Positions 7,722 through 15,379 of a stretch of DNA of 15,407 bases are shown piece after piece (the stretch's first letter is position 1; the number at the start of each line of letters is the position of its first letter). The position numbers and the translations under genes are program-made. The notes beneath the pieces were generated by a model. The model was not told the origin of the DNA and ran no database searches. It saw only the letters and a list, made by a program, of their open reading frames with translations. Location of the stretch: positions 1 through 15,407 of the forward strand of contig JAJYSQ010000002.1 of the NCBI GenBank assembly GCA_021793495.1, in the 5' to 3' direction. Source of the DNA: Actinomycetes bacterium. GTDB taxonomy: Bacteria > Actinomycetota > Actinomycetes > JAJYSQ01.

Positions 7722-9248
7722 TCAGTTCCACGGAGCGGGACTGGTGCCAGGCTTGTCGAAGCCCATGTCGGTGTCGTCCAGGACGAGCACCCAGTCGTTT
7801 CCCTCCTCGATGGCCCCCGGTGGGTCGAAGGTCTGCACGCCTCGGTTGGTCCTGGTCCCGGCGGCCCGCGAGTTCCCGTTTCGGGTGTTGTACCACCACA
7901 CCTTCACCCGGGTACCAGAGATGTGTCCCATCTCGAGCGAGAACGGACGTCCGGTATAGCTGTAGGCGAAGAGGTACGCGTCGCCTCGGGTAGTCAGGAT
8001 CCGGTCGTAGCGCCAGCCGGCGTCACCGGACACGATCGACGGGTCGTAGATGCGGCTGTAGTACGGGCGGGACAACACCAGGTTCTTCAGGTGCTGGAGC
8101 TGACGAGCGCCGGGATCATCCAGCGCCTCATACCAGTACTTGCGTACCCCGTACCCATTCACCGGCCCGTCAGACTCGACGTGCATCGGCATCACAGCAC
8201 CGTTGCCGTACGAGTGTCCGCAGGCGCCGGCGAAGACCGCCCAGTAGGCGTACCGTCGCACGTCCTTGGGCTTCCAGAACGGCTGATCGGTGTCATGCAG
8301 GCCCTGCGGGACACGTTCGTAGCTCGGCTCGCCGTCCAGTGTCGGTTTGGGCGGCCACAGCTTGAAGTCTTCGAGCACGAGCTTCCAGTTGTCCTCGCCC
8401 TTCCACAGCGTCGGCAGCTGAACTCCCGTCTCCTCGGTGCCGATCTCCTCGAACGCCTGGGCATAGGTCCGGTGGCCGGACTGAAACATGTTGAAGTCCA
8501 GCCAGTCGGCCTGGTGGAACCAGGTCGCCGACGAATAGCGCCCGAACGGGTGGAACGTCATCAGGTGGTCCGGGTCCCGTTCCCGCACTGCCTGCGCCAA
8601 CGTCGTCCACACCTCCAGCCGCTCGTGCGCGATCGAGTCACCGCCGATCAGCCAGACGATGTTCGGGTGCGCCCGGTAGCGTTCGGCGATCCAGCGCCCG
8701 TAGCGCTCTGCACCGGCGACGCTCAGGGATCCGCCCTTGACGACGGCGTTCCAGACGGCATCCAGACCCATGTAGATGCCGTACTGCCCTGCCACCTCCA
8801 CCATCGTGTCGACATGTTCCCAGTAGGGCTCGTTGGGCTGAGCCATGTCCTCGTCGATGAAGGGTGTCTCGCCGTAGTAGTTCTTGAACGCAAGACTCGC
8901 TGGGACCACCTGGAGAAGGGCGACATTGAAGCCCTTGTCATGACGGTCGCTGAAATAGGTGTGCAGCTCGTCTGCGGACAGCTTGTGCAGCAACCACGGC
9001 GTATCCGCCAGCCAGAAGAACGGTGTGCCGTCCTCGTGCTGGAAGAATCGACCGTCCTCGGTCACCTGGACCGGCCCGTGCTCCTCCCACGGCGGGACGT
9101 AGTCGTCCGACCCTGGCTCTGCAGCCATCGCCCCGGTGCCTGAGAACGCGACCGATCCCGCCCATGTTGCCGCGCCCGCAGCGAGCACTCCACGTCGGGT
9201 CATGGTCGCCCGACCACCGGCTCCCGAAACCTCCGTCGCCATCGTCAT
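7722..9248 (-). CDS. Tat-exported GH140-type glycosidase (apiosidase-like, DUF4038 family)
   Basis: A 508-residue protein with a twin-arginine signal: MTRRGVLAAGAA with Arg18-Arg19, a hydrophobic stretch, and a probable cleavage after AMA near residue 42. It is therefore exported folded. The mature part has the DUF4038 TIM-barrel pattern: FFWLADTPWLLHKLS (77-91), NIVWLIGGD with Asp204 as the likely acid/base, and DGEPSYE with Glu307 as the likely nucleophile. A C-terminal beta domain of the type annotated as a collagenase collagen-binding domain follows (about 410-500). The founding GH140 enzyme, from Bacteroides thetaiotaomicron, cleaves apiose linkages in rhamnogalacturonan II; extending that activity here is inference. 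ATG 9248 has a GAGAGGGG ribosome site; ATG 9242 is also possible. It lies 30 bases after the binding-protein stop, so it belongs to the transporter operon. Confidence 0.82.
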   Translation of the reverse strand: MTMATEVSGAGGRATMTRRGVLAAGAATWAGSVAFSGTGAMAAEPGSDDYVPPWEEHGPVQVTEDGRFFQHEDGTPFFWLADTPWLLHKLSADELHTYFSDRHDKGFNVALLQVVPASLAFKNYYGETPFIDEDMAQPNEPYWEHVDTMVEVAGQYGIYMGLDAVWNAVVKGGSLSVAGAERYGRWIAERYRAHPNIVWLIGGDSIAHERLEVWTTLAQAVRERDPDHLMTFHPFGRYSSATWFHQADWLDFNMFQSGHRTYAQAFEEIGTEETGVQLPTLWKGEDNWKLVLEDFKLWPPKPTLDGEPSYERVPQGLHDTDQPFWKPKDVRRYAYWAVFAGACGHSYGNGAVMPMHVESDGPVNGYGVRKYWYEALDDPGARQLQHLKNLVLSRPYYSRIYDPSIVSGDAGWRYDRILTTRGDAYLFAYSYTGRPFSLEMGHISGTRVKVWWYNTRNGNSRAAGTRTNRGVQTFDPPGAIEEGNDWVLVLDDTDMGFDKPGTSPAPWN

Positions 9249-9278
9249 ACCCCTCTCTTCCGACTCGCAGCCCGGTGG

Positions 9279-10943
9279 CTACTGACCTTCAGTTGGTGTC
9301 AAGTTCTGGATCGTGATCGTGGCGTCCACCGGTTGGGTGATGTGCGGGATGTAGGTGGCGCTCTCCGGGTCCGGCCAGCCAGACCACTGCGTCGAGTTCA
9401 CATCGACGAAATAGGCTGCTGAGTGCAGCGGCGCAAACGGCACCTCGTCGACGATGATGTTCGCGACCTCGGCGACGTCCTCCCTCAGCTCCGCTTCGTC
9501 CAGCGTCTGCGACATGTCATCGAGCAGCTGATCGACCGTCTCGTTCTCGTACCGGCCCTGGTTCGCGATGGCGGCCGTTCCGATCGGCTCCACGAAGCTG
9601 CTGTTCAGCTGGGCGTTCAGGCTCGCCCACACGTCATCCCCGCTGAGCAGGTACTGCTGGATCATCTGGAACTCGCCGTTGTTCAGGTCGCGCTGCCACT
9701 GCTGTCCCGGGATCGAGTCGATCTCCACGTCCAGTCCGAGCACCTCGTTCCACTGGTCCTGCATCGCAGGACCGAACAGGTTCCAGCCGTTGTCGTCTGA
9801 GTTGGTGGTCAACGTCAGCGGGTAGCTCTCGCCGTCCTTCGTCAGGTTGCCGTCCTCGACCGTGTAGCCACTGGCTTCGAGCTCAGCAACGGCCAGCTCG
9901 GCATCCTGCTCGTGGCGCACGTCGGCAAGATCATCAGGGAGCAGGGACCCCCAGGTGTCACCGTCCAGGCCGGTCGGGTTGGCCGACGCGGTGCCCACGT
10001 TGTTCAACAGGGAGAGCTGGTCGCTGTCGATCGCGGCGTACAGGGCTCTGCGGACATGCACATCTGTGGTCGGCCCCTCTTGCATGTTGAAGAGCATCCC
10101 GGTCGAGAATCCGGCCGGATACACCCAGTAGTGGTTGTGCTCGGGGTCGGAACCAACGAAGTTGTCCTCATAGTTCTGCCACGACATACCAGCCCAGTCC
10201 GCCTCGTTCTTGAGGATCATCTGCTTCCCTGAGTCGTCAGAGGCGAACGGCTTGACCTGCACATACTCCACCCCGTTGAACTCCCCGTTCCAGTACGAGT
10301 CGCGAACCTCGAACCTGATGAGCTGGGGACTGAAGGAGTCCAGGGTGAAGGCCCCGGTAGAGACCGGATCCTCGTTGGTCCACTGCACCGGGTCCTCCTC
10401 CTCCCACACATGCTTCGGCACGATGGCACGAGGAATCTGTCCGTAGTTCGCCAGGTCGTGGTACTGCGGCTCGGAGTAGTGGACGATGACCGTGTGCTCA
10501 TCGGGCGTCTCGATGGAGTCGAGATCGGGGATCGGGGCAACGGCCAGTCCCTCGACCGTCGTCGGCAGCTCCAGGGTGTACTTGACGTCTTCAGACGTGA
10601 ACGGCTCACCATCGCTCCAGGTCACGTCCTGGCGAAGGTTGAACGTCAGCGTCCTGCCGTCCTCAGAGAAGTCGAAAGACTCGGCCAGCCAGGGCTCGAC
10701 CTTCATCGCATCAGCCCGGTTGACACGCACCAGCGGCTCGTAGACGAGGTTCATCAACGGGCTCTTGTTCGCCGCCGGCGAGAACGGGTTGAAGTTCTGC
10801 ACATACGAGGTCGCCCCACCCATCGCGAGGGTGACCGTGTCGACCGTGTCAGCATCCGTCTCACGGGTGCGTTCGGTCGAACAGGCGGCTGCGCTGGCGC
10901 TCAGGGCGAGCGCCAGGGCGGCGGCGATGATTCGCTTCTTCAT
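9279..10943 (-). CDS. Family 5 extracellular substrate-binding lipoprotein of the ABC transporter
   Basis: A 554-residue protein starting MKKRIIAAALALAL with a lipobox (AAAC, Cys21), so it is a surface lipoprotein. Its length and motifs fit the SBP_bac_5 family (DppA/OppA type): the LVYEPLVR segment, the LTFNLRQDVTWSDGEPFTSEDV region, the STGAFTL segment, and VRRALYAAIDSDQL in the second lobe. The family binds peptides, nickel or oligosaccharides; adjacency to a GH140 enzyme and glycosidases favours oligosaccharides (inference). The open frame extends 15 codons upstream, but ATG 10943 is chosen because AGGAGA lies 6 bases before it and the signal peptide begins there. The gap to the upstream ATPase gene is 10 bases. 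The binding protein is fifth in the operon instead of first, which is less common. Confidence 0.92.
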   Translation of the reverse strand: MKKRIIAAALALALSASAAACSTERTRETDADTVDTVTLAMGGATSYVQNFNPFSPAANKSPLMNLVYEPLVRVNRADAMKVEPWLAESFDFSEDGRTLTFNLRQDVTWSDGEPFTSEDVKYTLELPTTVEGLAVAPIPDLDSIETPDEHTVIVHYSEPQYHDLANYGQIPRAIVPKHVWEEEDPVQWTNEDPVSTGAFTLDSFSPQLIRFEVRDSYWNGEFNGVEYVQVKPFASDDSGKQMILKNEADWAGMSWQNYEDNFVGSDPEHNHYWVYPAGFSTGMLFNMQEGPTTDVHVRRALYAAIDSDQLSLLNNVGTASANPTGLDGDTWGSLLPDDLADVRHEQDAELAVAELEASGYTVEDGNLTKDGESYPLTLTTNSDDNGWNLFGPAMQDQWNEVLGLDVEIDSIPGQQWQRDLNNGEFQMIQQYLLSGDDVWASLNAQLNSSFVEPIGTAAIANQGRYENETVDQLLDDMSQTLDEAELREDVAEVANIIVDEVPFAPLHSAAYFVDVNSTQWSGWPDPESATYIPHITQPVDATITIQNLTPTEGQ

Positions 10944-10953
10944 AGGTGTTCTC

Positions 10954-11973
10954 CTAGGACTCAGTCGTGGGCTGCGGGCGCTCTGCATGGAGCCAGCAAT
11001 GGGTCCAGTGCCCGTTCCCTAGCTCGGAACGCTTGGGAAACTCGGTCTTGCAGATGTCCATCGCGAATGGGCAACGCAGGTGGAACCGGCAACCGGCCGG
11101 CGGATCGGCAAGGTTCGGCGGCTCACCCAGATCACCCGATCCCTCCGCACTCAGTGCGGACTCGGGATCGGGCGAAGCATCGATCAGCAGCTTGGTGTAC
11201 GGGTGCTGTGGGTCTTGGATCACCGACTCGACCGGACCACCTTCGACGGTCTGCCCGGCGTACATCACCTGCACCGTGTTCGCCAGGTAGCGGGCGCTGG
11301 CGATGTCGTGGGTGATGTAGAGCATGGCGAGATCCTCTTCGTCGCGGAGACGACGGAGCAGGTTCAGGATGTCGAGCCGGATGGAGACGTCCAGCATCGA
11401 GATCGGCTCATCGGCCAACAACACCTCGGGGTCGACCGCCAGCGCCCTCGCGATCACCAACCGCTGGCGCTGTCCACCGGACAGCTGGTGCGGGTAGGCG
11501 TCGATCAGGTCCGCGGCCGGGGTGAGGTTGACCCGTTCCATCAGCTCGAGCATGCGCTGCTCGAGCTCCTCACGGCCGTTGAACGTGTGGTGCAGCTTGA
11601 GCGCTCGTTCGAGAGCGTGCCGGACCGACTTCTGCGGGTTCAGGGCACCGAACGGGTCTTGGAAGATCAGCTGGACTCGGCTGTAGTACTCCCGGTCAGC
11701 GAACTCGTGCTTGGTCCGGACGGGTTCACCGTCCAGCCGGATCTGCCCTGAGGTGAGCGGGTAGAACTGCGCCAGGAGCCTGGCCAGCGTGGTCTTGCCG
11801 CTCCCCGACTCCCCCACCAGCGCCACGATCTGCCCCCGGCGCAGCTGGAGCGTTGCGTCCTCGACGGCGTGGATCGTTGTGTCACGGCCCAACCCACCGC
11901 TGATCTCGAAGTGCTTGGTGACGTGATCGGCCTCCAGCACCACGTCTGCCGCTGACGACTGCGTCGGACTCAT
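10954..11973 (-). CDS. Opp/Dpp-type ABC transporter ATPase, F subunit
   Basis: A 339-residue nucleotide-binding subunit with Walker A GESGSGKTT (54-62, Lys60), Q-loop Gln105 (LIFQDP), signature LSGGQ (164-168), Walker B VLLADEP (184-190), D-loop SMLDVS and H-loop His222 (YITHD). The C-terminal oligopeptide/dipeptide-transporter extension carries four cysteines (295, 301, 308, 326), the usual spacing for the 4Fe-4S-like cluster of this subfamily. It pairs with the D-subunit ATPase to energise the two permeases. The ATG overlaps the upstream stop (ATGA, 11970-11973), with a strong GGAGGAGA ribosome site 8-9 bases before it. All motifs are intact. Confidence 0.94.
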   Translation of the reverse strand: MSPTQSSAADVVLEADHVTKHFEISGGLGRDTTIHAVEDATLQLRRGQIVALVGESGSGKTTLARLLAQFYPLTSGQIRLDGEPVRTKHEFADREYYSRVQLIFQDPFGALNPQKSVRHALERALKLHHTFNGREELEQRMLELMERVNLTPAADLIDAYPHQLSGGQRQRLVIARALAVDPEVLLADEPISMLDVSIRLDILNLLRRLRDEEDLAMLYITHDIASARYLANTVQVMYAGQTVEGGPVESVIQDPQHPYTKLLIDASPDPESALSAEGSGDLGEPPNLADPPAGCRFHLRCPFAMDICKTEFPKRSELGNGHWTHCWLHAERPQPTTES

Positions 11974-13031
11974 CGGCTGATCTCCTCCTGCGGGGTGGTG
12001 TGCAGATGGCAGGCCACCCGCCGGCCATCGATGGGCAACAGCTCAGGTAGGACCGAGTCGCACTGCTCGAGCCGCTGAGGACAGCGCGGATGGAAGGGGC
12101 AGCCGGACGGAGGGTTCCTCAGGTCCGGCGGGTTCCCGGAGATGCCGGACAGCTCTCCCATCGGCGCGTGCAGTGAGGGGAAGGCGTCCCGGAGCCCTCT
12201 CGTGTACGGATGGAACGGGTTGCGATAGATCTGGTCGGAGACGGCTTCCTCGACGATCCTGCCCGCATACATGATCGCGATCCGGTCCGCGAGCTGCACC
12301 AGCAACGACAGGTCGTGGGTGACGAAGACGACCGCAAATCCGAGCCGGTCCTGCAGGCTGAGCAGCTGCGTGAGGATCTGCCGCTGCATCACGACGTCAA
12401 CGGCTGTGGTGGGCTCGTCCATGACGACCACACGCGGATCGCAGGCCAGCGCCAGGGCGATGAGCGAACGCTGCCGCATCCCGCCCGACAGCTGGTGCGG
12501 ATAGCTACGCGCGCGATCGGCGGGCACCCCGACCAGCTGCAGCAGCTCGGCGGTGCGTTCCTTGACTGCCTGCCGCCGGATCCCGGGCCGGTGTGCGCGC
12601 AACGTGTCAGCGAACTGGTCGCCCAGACGCATCACGGGGTTCATGCAGTCCATGGCCGACTGCATGACGATCGCGATCTCGTTCCAGCGCAGACGCCGGA
12701 GCTCACCATCGGTCATCGTGGTGAGCTCGACCGGCTCGTGGCCGGGCGAGTGGTAGAGGATGGAGCCTGCCGTCGTGACCGCTGGTGGGCGTTGGAGCCG
12801 GGTCAGCGCAGTGATCAGGGTGGACTTGCCCGAACCCGACTCACCCGCGATGCCGACGATCTCCCGTTCGTGCACCGTCAGATCAACTCCGTTGCAGGAG
12901 CGGACGGGCCCGTTGGCGGTCAGGTAGTCGACCGTCAGCCCGCTGACCTCCAGCACCGGCCCACCACGGCGGCGTGCCGGGCGCTGTCGATCGTCAGCAG
13001 ACCCAGGGCTCTCGATCAGTGGTGCACTCAT
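11970..13031 (-). CDS. Opp/Dpp-type ABC transporter ATPase, D subunit
   Basis: A 353-residue nucleotide-binding subunit with Walker A GESGSGKST (63-71, Lys69), signature LSGGM (181-185), Walker B VVVMDEP (201-207) and H-loop His239 (FVTHD). The D-loop reads TTAVDVVMQ instead of the common TTALDVTVQ, a modest deviation. The C-terminal family extension has the NPPSGCPFHPRCP segment with cysteines 311, 317, 324 and 341. The first 24 residues are a polar, Arg-rich tail not found in most relatives. The ATG overlaps the permease C stop by 4 bases (13028-13031), and its own stop overlaps the F-subunit ATG, so the two ATPases are probably made in fixed ratio. Confidence 0.94.
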   Translation of the reverse strand: MSAPLIESPGSADDRQRPARRRGGPVLEVSGLTVDYLTANGPVRSCNGVDLTVHEREIVGIAGESGSGKSTLITALTRLQRPPAVTTAGSILYHSPGHEPVELTTMTDGELRRLRWNEIAIVMQSAMDCMNPVMRLGDQFADTLRAHRPGIRRQAVKERTAELLQLVGVPADRARSYPHQLSGGMRQRSLIALALACDPRVVVMDEPTTAVDVVMQRQILTQLLSLQDRLGFAVVFVTHDLSLLVQLADRIAIMYAGRIVEEAVSDQIYRNPFHPYTRGLRDAFPSLHAPMGELSGISGNPPDLRNPPSGCPFHPRCPQRLEQCDSVLPELLPIDGRRVACHLHTTPQEEISR

Positions 13032-13978
13032 CCGACCATCACTCTTCCTGCGGCGTCCTTCTGGGCAGCTGCCTCGGTCTTCTTGAGGTGCGCTCTACGG
13101 CGCGCCTTGTCGAACTTGCGGACGAGCTTGCGCTCCTTGCCCTGCAAGCGCGGATTGCTCAGCTCATCGATACCGAAGTTGATCAGCGCTGTTGCGGTGC
13201 CGATGAGTGCGAGGCACAAGCCAGGCGGCAGGTACCACCACCAATATCCGAGCCGGATCGCGGACTGGTTGCGGGAGTCCTCGATCATCGTTCCCCAGCT
13301 GATGGTGTCAGCACTGATACCGAGGAATGCCAGGCCCGCTTCTGCCATGATTCCCGCGACCATCGCGCGGAGGAACAGGGCCGAGATGATCCCGGTCAGG
13401 TGCGGCAGGATCTCGGAGAAGATCAGCCGGCTGCGCGTCTCGCCCAAGACACGCATCGCGAGGGCGAAGTCCCTGGTGCGCAAGGACAGGGTCTGCGAGC
13501 GCAGGTAGCGCGCGCCCCCGGGCCACTCGAAGATGCCGATGAGGAACGCCACCACCATCCACGTCACGCCCTGGACGTAGCCAGCCACGATCAGGATCAG
13601 GGCGAAGCTCGGCATGGTGATGAACAGGTTGGTGAACATCGTCAGCAGCTGGTCGGTGCGGCCGCCCAAGAACCCGCCGGTGACCCCGACCAGGATGGCC
13701 AGCACCGTTGCCAGCACCGCCGAGGTGACGCCGACAGCGACACTGCTGCGGGCACCCACGATGACCTGGGAGAGCACATCCTGGCCATTGTTGGTCGTCC
13801 CGAGCGGGTGCCGCCCACCCGGGGGCTGGTGCAGAGCGTCGTAGTCGATCGCCTCGGCGGGCATGCCCAGGACGTGGTCGACGAACCAGGGCCCGAACAG
13901 CGCCACCACCAGGAACACGGCGAGAATGATCAGACCAGCACGGACGCGACCTGATCGCAGCAGGCGTCTCATCGACAT
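13028..13978 (-). CDS. Opp/Dpp-type ABC transporter permease, C subunit
   Basis: A 316-residue inner-membrane permease. A first helix (about 14-31) is followed by the OppC-type external loop HPLGTTNNGQDVLSQVIVGAR (HPLGT at about 57-61) and then five more hydrophobic segments. The cytoplasmic EAA loop reads as FALAMRVLGETRSRLIFSEILPH, near residues 171-193. A 40-residue basic tail (RLQGKERKLVRKFDKARRR) extends past the last helix. The frame allows a GTG at 13987, but AGGGAG then lies only 1 base away; ATG 13978 has it about 10 bases upstream, and ATG 13972 is also possible. The gene sits one base beyond the permease B stop. Confidence 0.92.
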   Translation of the reverse strand: MSMRRLLRSGRVRAGLIILAVFLVVALFGPWFVDHVLGMPAEAIDYDALHQPPGGRHPLGTTNNGQDVLSQVIVGARSSVAVGVTSAVLATVLAILVGVTGGFLGGRTDQLLTMFTNLFITMPSFALILIVAGYVQGVTWMVVAFLIGIFEWPGGARYLRSQTLSLRTRDFALAMRVLGETRSRLIFSEILPHLTGIISALFLRAMVAGIMAEAGLAFLGISADTISWGTMIEDSRNQSAIRLGYWWWYLPPGLCLALIGTATALINFGIDELSNPRLQGKERKLVRKFDKARRRAHLKKTEAAAQKDAAGRVMVG

Positions 13979-13979
13979 C

Positions 13980-15077
13980 TCAGGCACTCTCCCTGGTGCG
14001 CGGATCGAGCAGCACGTACAACGAGTCCGCGATGAAGTTGGCAGCCAGCGTGGTGAGGGTGATCATCAGGAACACCGTCTGCATGACCGGGAAGTCGTGG
14101 GCACCGATCGCCTTCAGCAGCAGGAATCCCATACCGGGATAGGTGAACACGATCTCGGTCAGCAGCACACCGCTGATCACCCCACCGATGGACAGTGCCA
14201 GACCCGTCACATTCGGTAGCAATGCGTTGCGTGCGGCATATTTGAGCAGCACCCGCCTGCTGGACAGCCCCTTGGCATGCGCCAGCAGCACGTAGTCCTC
14301 GGCCACTGTGGTCACCATGACATTACGCATGGAGAAGAACCAGCCGTTGAATCCGACGAAGATCAACGTGATGGCTGGAAGAGCCCCGTACTTCAGGACA
14401 GACAACAGAAAGAAGATGTTGTTGATCTGGAACGGTACCGAGGAGTCGTATCCGCCGGAGAGTGGAAACCACCCCAGGACGAAGCCGAAGTACCACAGCG
14501 CCAGGAGCGCCAGCCAGAACGGTGGGACCGAGTGCAAGAACGTGGTGACAGGGGTGAAGATCGTGTCGATCCGGCTCCCCGGTCGCGCCCCGATCCACGC
14601 CCCGAGGAAGGTTCCGATCACCCACGAGACGAGCGTGGTCGCACCCACCAGGAGCACGGTCCACGGCAGCGCCTGTCCGACCAGCTCGGAGACCGGCGTC
14701 GGAAACTCGCTCAACGACGTGCCGAACCGGAAGTTGGCGATGTCGACCCAGTACTGCAGGTACTGCCCCAGGAGATTCTCGCTCGGGTCACCGTAGAAGG
14801 TCTGGATCGCCGCGATCTGGTCCGGCGTCGGCGTCTGCCCGGTCTGCTGCCGAAGATTCTGCAGGAGGTCCTGGGCCGGGTCGCCGGGGACGAACCTGGG
14901 AATCAGGAAGTTCAGGGTGATGGCAGCCCAGGCGGTGAACAGGTAGAAGCCCAACCGACGGGAGAGGAACCGCAGCGGGTTAGCTCGGGCACGTTGCGCC
15001 TTCCCAGGACGAGAAGCGGATGCGTCGCCTCCCGGCGACTTCACAGGCTTGACGGTCGAGGGCGAGTCGGTCGTCAT
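13980..15077 (-). CDS. Opp/Dpp-type ABC transporter permease, B subunit
   Basis: A 365-residue inner-membrane permease. A 40-residue polar, basic N-terminal stretch is followed by helix 1 (about 43-61) with the OppB hallmark FLIPRFVPGDP. Helices then follow near 137-163, 175-205, 222-250 and 290-312, with a last one near 333-350. The EAA loop is EDYVLLAHAKGLSSRRVLLKY (260-280). The open frame reaches 15326, but ATG 15077 is preferred: GGAG lies 7 bases upstream, the added residues look non-coding, and a short upstream ORF stops in TGATG overlap with this ATG. It is the first full gene of the leftward transporter-GH140 operon. Confidence 0.9.
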   Translation of the reverse strand: MTTDSPSTVKPVKSPGGDASASRPGKAQRARANPLRFLSRRLGFYLFTAWAAITLNFLIPRFVPGDPAQDLLQNLRQQTGQTPTPDQIAAIQTFYGDPSENLLGQYLQYWVDIANFRFGTSLSEFPTPVSELVGQALPWTVLLVGATTLVSWVIGTFLGAWIGARPGSRIDTIFTPVTTFLHSVPPFWLALLALWYFGFVLGWFPLSGGYDSSVPFQINNIFFLLSVLKYGALPAITLIFVGFNGWFFSMRNVMVTTVAEDYVLLAHAKGLSSRRVLLKYAARNALLPNVTGLALSIGGVISGVLLTEIVFTYPGMGFLLLKAIGAHDFPVMQTVFLMITLTTLAANFIADSLYVLLDPRTRESA

Positions 15078-15139
15078 CAACGCACTCCGACCCACTGAGC
15101 CACAACGGCGCAGTCGATCCGGGTCGGGATGAGCGCCAT
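15077..15139 (-). CDS. Short upstream ORF overlapping the permease B start, possible leader peptide
   Basis: A 20-codon ORF starts at ATG 15139, with AGGA 5 bases upstream. It reads MALIPTRIDCAVVAQ and then WVGVR, and its TGA shares the A of the permease ATG (TGATG). The frame also permits a longer 47-codon version from ATG 15220, behind GGGGTGAGAG, with a Pro-rich start. Such overlaps usually signal translational coupling. The peptide has one Cys and one Trp but no run of a single regulated amino acid, so attenuation is not evident. It could also be a chance ORF; I do not recognise a family. Confidence 0.4.
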   Translation of the reverse strand: MALIPTRIDCAVVAQWVGVR

Positions 15140-15333
15140 CGGGTTCCTGTCCGTGCTCGGCACGGGCCTGACTGGTTCCGGAGGTGCTGCCACAGCGGGC
15201 AGCGGGGGCGCCTGCGTCATCTCTCACCCCAGTTCCTGGTCTGCACCGTCGCCAAGTCCTCTCGTTGGTTGATGGGCCGTGGCCGCTGCCGCCGTTGGTG
15301 GCCAACTGTGCGCCAAAGGACCGCATCGTCTGG

Positions 15334-15345
15334 TGAATCGTTTGT
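15334..15345. promoter_or_regulatory. Possible LacI-family operator
   Basis: TGAATCGTTTGT matches the LacI-family consensus TGAAACGTTTCA at 9 of 12 positions, with the central CG. It overlaps the predicted transcription start, just downstream of the -10, where a repressor would block initiation. No regulator gene is in the window. A match of this quality can occur by chance. Confidence 0.3.
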
Positions 15346-15349
15346 CCGG

Positions 15350-15379
15350 ATAGTAATGAGAAATTCTCTCCCCACGCAA
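15350..15379 (-). promoter_or_regulatory. Candidate sigma-70-type promoter of the transporter operon
   Basis: On the minus strand, TTGCGT (15374-15379) could be a -35 and TACTAT (15350-15355) a -10, separated by 18 bases; the expected start is near 15343. The -10 matches TATAAT at 4 of 6. It lies in the only AT-rich stretch upstream of the operon. Weak consensus, so tentative. Confidence 0.35.
15358..15368. promoter_or_regulatory. Small palindrome GAGAAATTCTC in the promoter spacer
   Basis: A perfect 5-bp inverted repeat around a central A lies between the candidate -35 and -10. GAGAAA recurs 31 bases further out (15389-15394), about three helical turns away. This could be a second regulator site. 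It is short, so the evidence is weak. Confidence 0.3.

Noticed and set aside
7535..7722. A mobile element or recombination site at the composition boundary
   Set aside because: I found no transposase fragment, terminal inverted repeats or target duplication near the permease stub; the rearrangement mechanism cannot be read from the sequence.
10944..10988. A start at 10988 for the substrate-binding protein (15 extra residues)
   Set aside because: It lies within the end of the upstream ATPase gene and would place an Arg/Ser/Pro stretch before the lipoprotein signal; AGGAGA directly precedes the ATG at 10943.
9279..15077. Reading the ABC transporter as a simple peptide importer
   Set aside because: The family is named for peptides, but no peptidase or amino acid gene is present and a glycosidase shares the operon. 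I kept the neutral Opp/Dpp-type label and treat oligosaccharide import as inference.
15078..15326. A start at 15326 for permease B (83 extra residues)
   Set aside because: There is no ribosome site at 15326, the added residues are low-complexity with no membrane or domain pattern, and GGAG precedes ATG 15077.
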